A DNA stretch of 64,000 nucleotides, from NCBI GenBank assembly GCA_963834135.1, contig CAWIAN010000007.1, forward strand, positions 496,001-560,000, in the 5' to 3' direction. This document shows positions 63,393 to 64,000 of the stretch, one piece after another. The notes under the pieces were generated by a model. It made no database searches, had not been told where the DNA came from, and worked only from the letters and a program-made list of their open reading frames with translations. The stretch's first letter is position 1. Each line of letters opens with the position of its first letter. The stretch comes from Bog-257 sp963834135. Its GTDB lineage: Bacteria; Acidobacteriota; Terriglobia; Terriglobales; Acidobacteriaceae. Position numbers and translations under genes: made by a program.

Positions 63393-64000
63393 GTGATTAG
63401 ATTCAATCTCCACGCCGTCTACGACCTGTCGCGCGCTCGTTTCCCGGGCGAGGATCAATTCACGATCTCCCTTCCGGTTGAAATTGCCGAAGGCGTTCAC
63501 ACTTGAGAACGTGTGTGGCCTGATATCACCGGACTCCTTCGATGTCTTCAGAAAACGAATCGGCACGAGTGCCACTGACCAGCTTGAGGGTGTTCACCAC
63601 GCCCTAGTTCATCGCTACGAACCGACGTTTATGTTCGATGAGAACAAGAAGGAACTCATCACGCACGAGATGCAGGACCATGCCTCCGCGCAACGCGTCT
63701 CAATTATCAGGGCGCTACTCCGTTTGATTCGTCCCACCCGGGAGGAAGCACAGCATATGCACGGTAACGTCCGGCAGGATGGCAGCCTGGACGTGATGGG
63801 GTTTGGTCATCCCGTTCTCATCTTCGAGGTTCCGCAAGACCAGAAACTTTTTTCGATACGCAATGAAGATGTGCAAGCCTTGATCGCCCTTTCGCCCACC
63901 TTCCTGAAAGCGATGCGCGAAGACTATTGGGAAATTCGCATGGCGGTGCAGTTCCACGACCAGGGCCACTGCCAATTGTACGATCCGAAGGCTCGTTATC
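63393..64000 (+). CDS. Unknown protein, partial, with a probable single-base frameshift
   Basis: GTG at 63393 follows GATGAGG and begins VIRFNLHAVYDLSRARFPGE, which stops at about 63503. One frame over, an open frame covers 63397-64000 and reads ENVCGLISPDSFDVFRKRIG, then FMFDENKKELITHEMQDHAS, then GFGHPVLIFEVPQDQKLFSI, and runs off the window. Third-position GC in the second part looks coding. Joining the two parts with a one-base correction near 63500 gives a continuous protein of about 200 residues. No family is recognised. The minus strand is also open here, so the strand call is uncertain. Confidence 0.4.

Noticed and set aside
63715..63975. Minus-strand frame at the right edge
   Set aside because: The plus strand has a longer open frame with better third-position GC; both are uncertain, so only the plus-strand frame is listed, at low confidence.

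Overview
The window is a gene-dense, roughly 60 % GC bacterial chromosome segment. The likely source is an Acidobacteriota member of the Terriglobia type. This is an inference from gene content: GloVer-repeat secreted proteins, OmpR-type winged-helix proteins fused to TolB/TPR or to a bare membrane anchor, DUF3857/transglutaminase pairs, an Lhr helicase followed by DUF5522, and many short palindromic repeats. Nothing in the sequence proves the taxon.

Layout. 1-3.7 kb: a truncated peptide-type ABC binding lipoprotein and a nagZ-anmK peptidoglycan-recycling pair. 3.8-8.5 kb: a VapBC toxin-antitoxin pair, mutS (with a C-terminal frameshift) and threonine synthase. 8.7-16.7 kb: an MbfA-like ferritin/VIT1 iron exporter, secreted M28 peptidase, TolB-like propeller, small basic protein, an internally duplicated secreted protein, and an acyl-CoA mutase large subunit with an altered substrate-site residue. 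16.8-23.6 kb: rsmI, RNase J, a GloVer-repeat protein and a winged-helix/TPR protein. 23.8 kb: tRNA-Arg(ACG).

24.3-34.3 kb is a metal-resistance island: an HMA-like small protein, a copper-type P1B ATPase with three YHS and two HMBD metal-binding modules, a CsoR/RcnR-family repressor, a CsoR-type operator, and a divergent three-gene HME-RND efflux operon (outer-membrane channel, adaptor, CzcA-type pump). 34.3-41.3 kb holds KDPG aldolase, a bicupin oxalate decarboxylase, a PD-(D/E)XK nuclease-like protein, a membrane-anchored winged-helix protein, an orphan PAS histidine kinase and a PRC-barrel stress protein. 41.6-52.6 kb holds two DUF3857/transglutaminase proteins (one lacking the catalytic Cys), a hydrolase-TPR protein, an amidohydrolase, trxC, a large glycoside hydrolase and an EcsC protein. 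52.7-62.3 kb holds lhr, DUF5522, kdsB, an M48/Ste24 protease, a coiled-coil membrane protein and mtgA. 62.3-64 kb is a decayed stretch with repeats, a remnant of an NtrC-type regulator, a tRNA 3'-half fragment and a partial unknown gene.

The most unusual signal is a family of hairpin repeats (variable GC stem, TTCA loop, often flanked by GGGTA...TACCC ends). They occur between genes but are also inserted, apparently in frame, at three places inside lhr. A different hairpin repeat lies in frame inside mutS. The lhr reading frame breaks inside one of these hairpin loops. Several other conserved genes (mutS, lhr again, kdsB, M48) carry single-base indels, so assembly error must be excluded before any of them is called a pseudogene.
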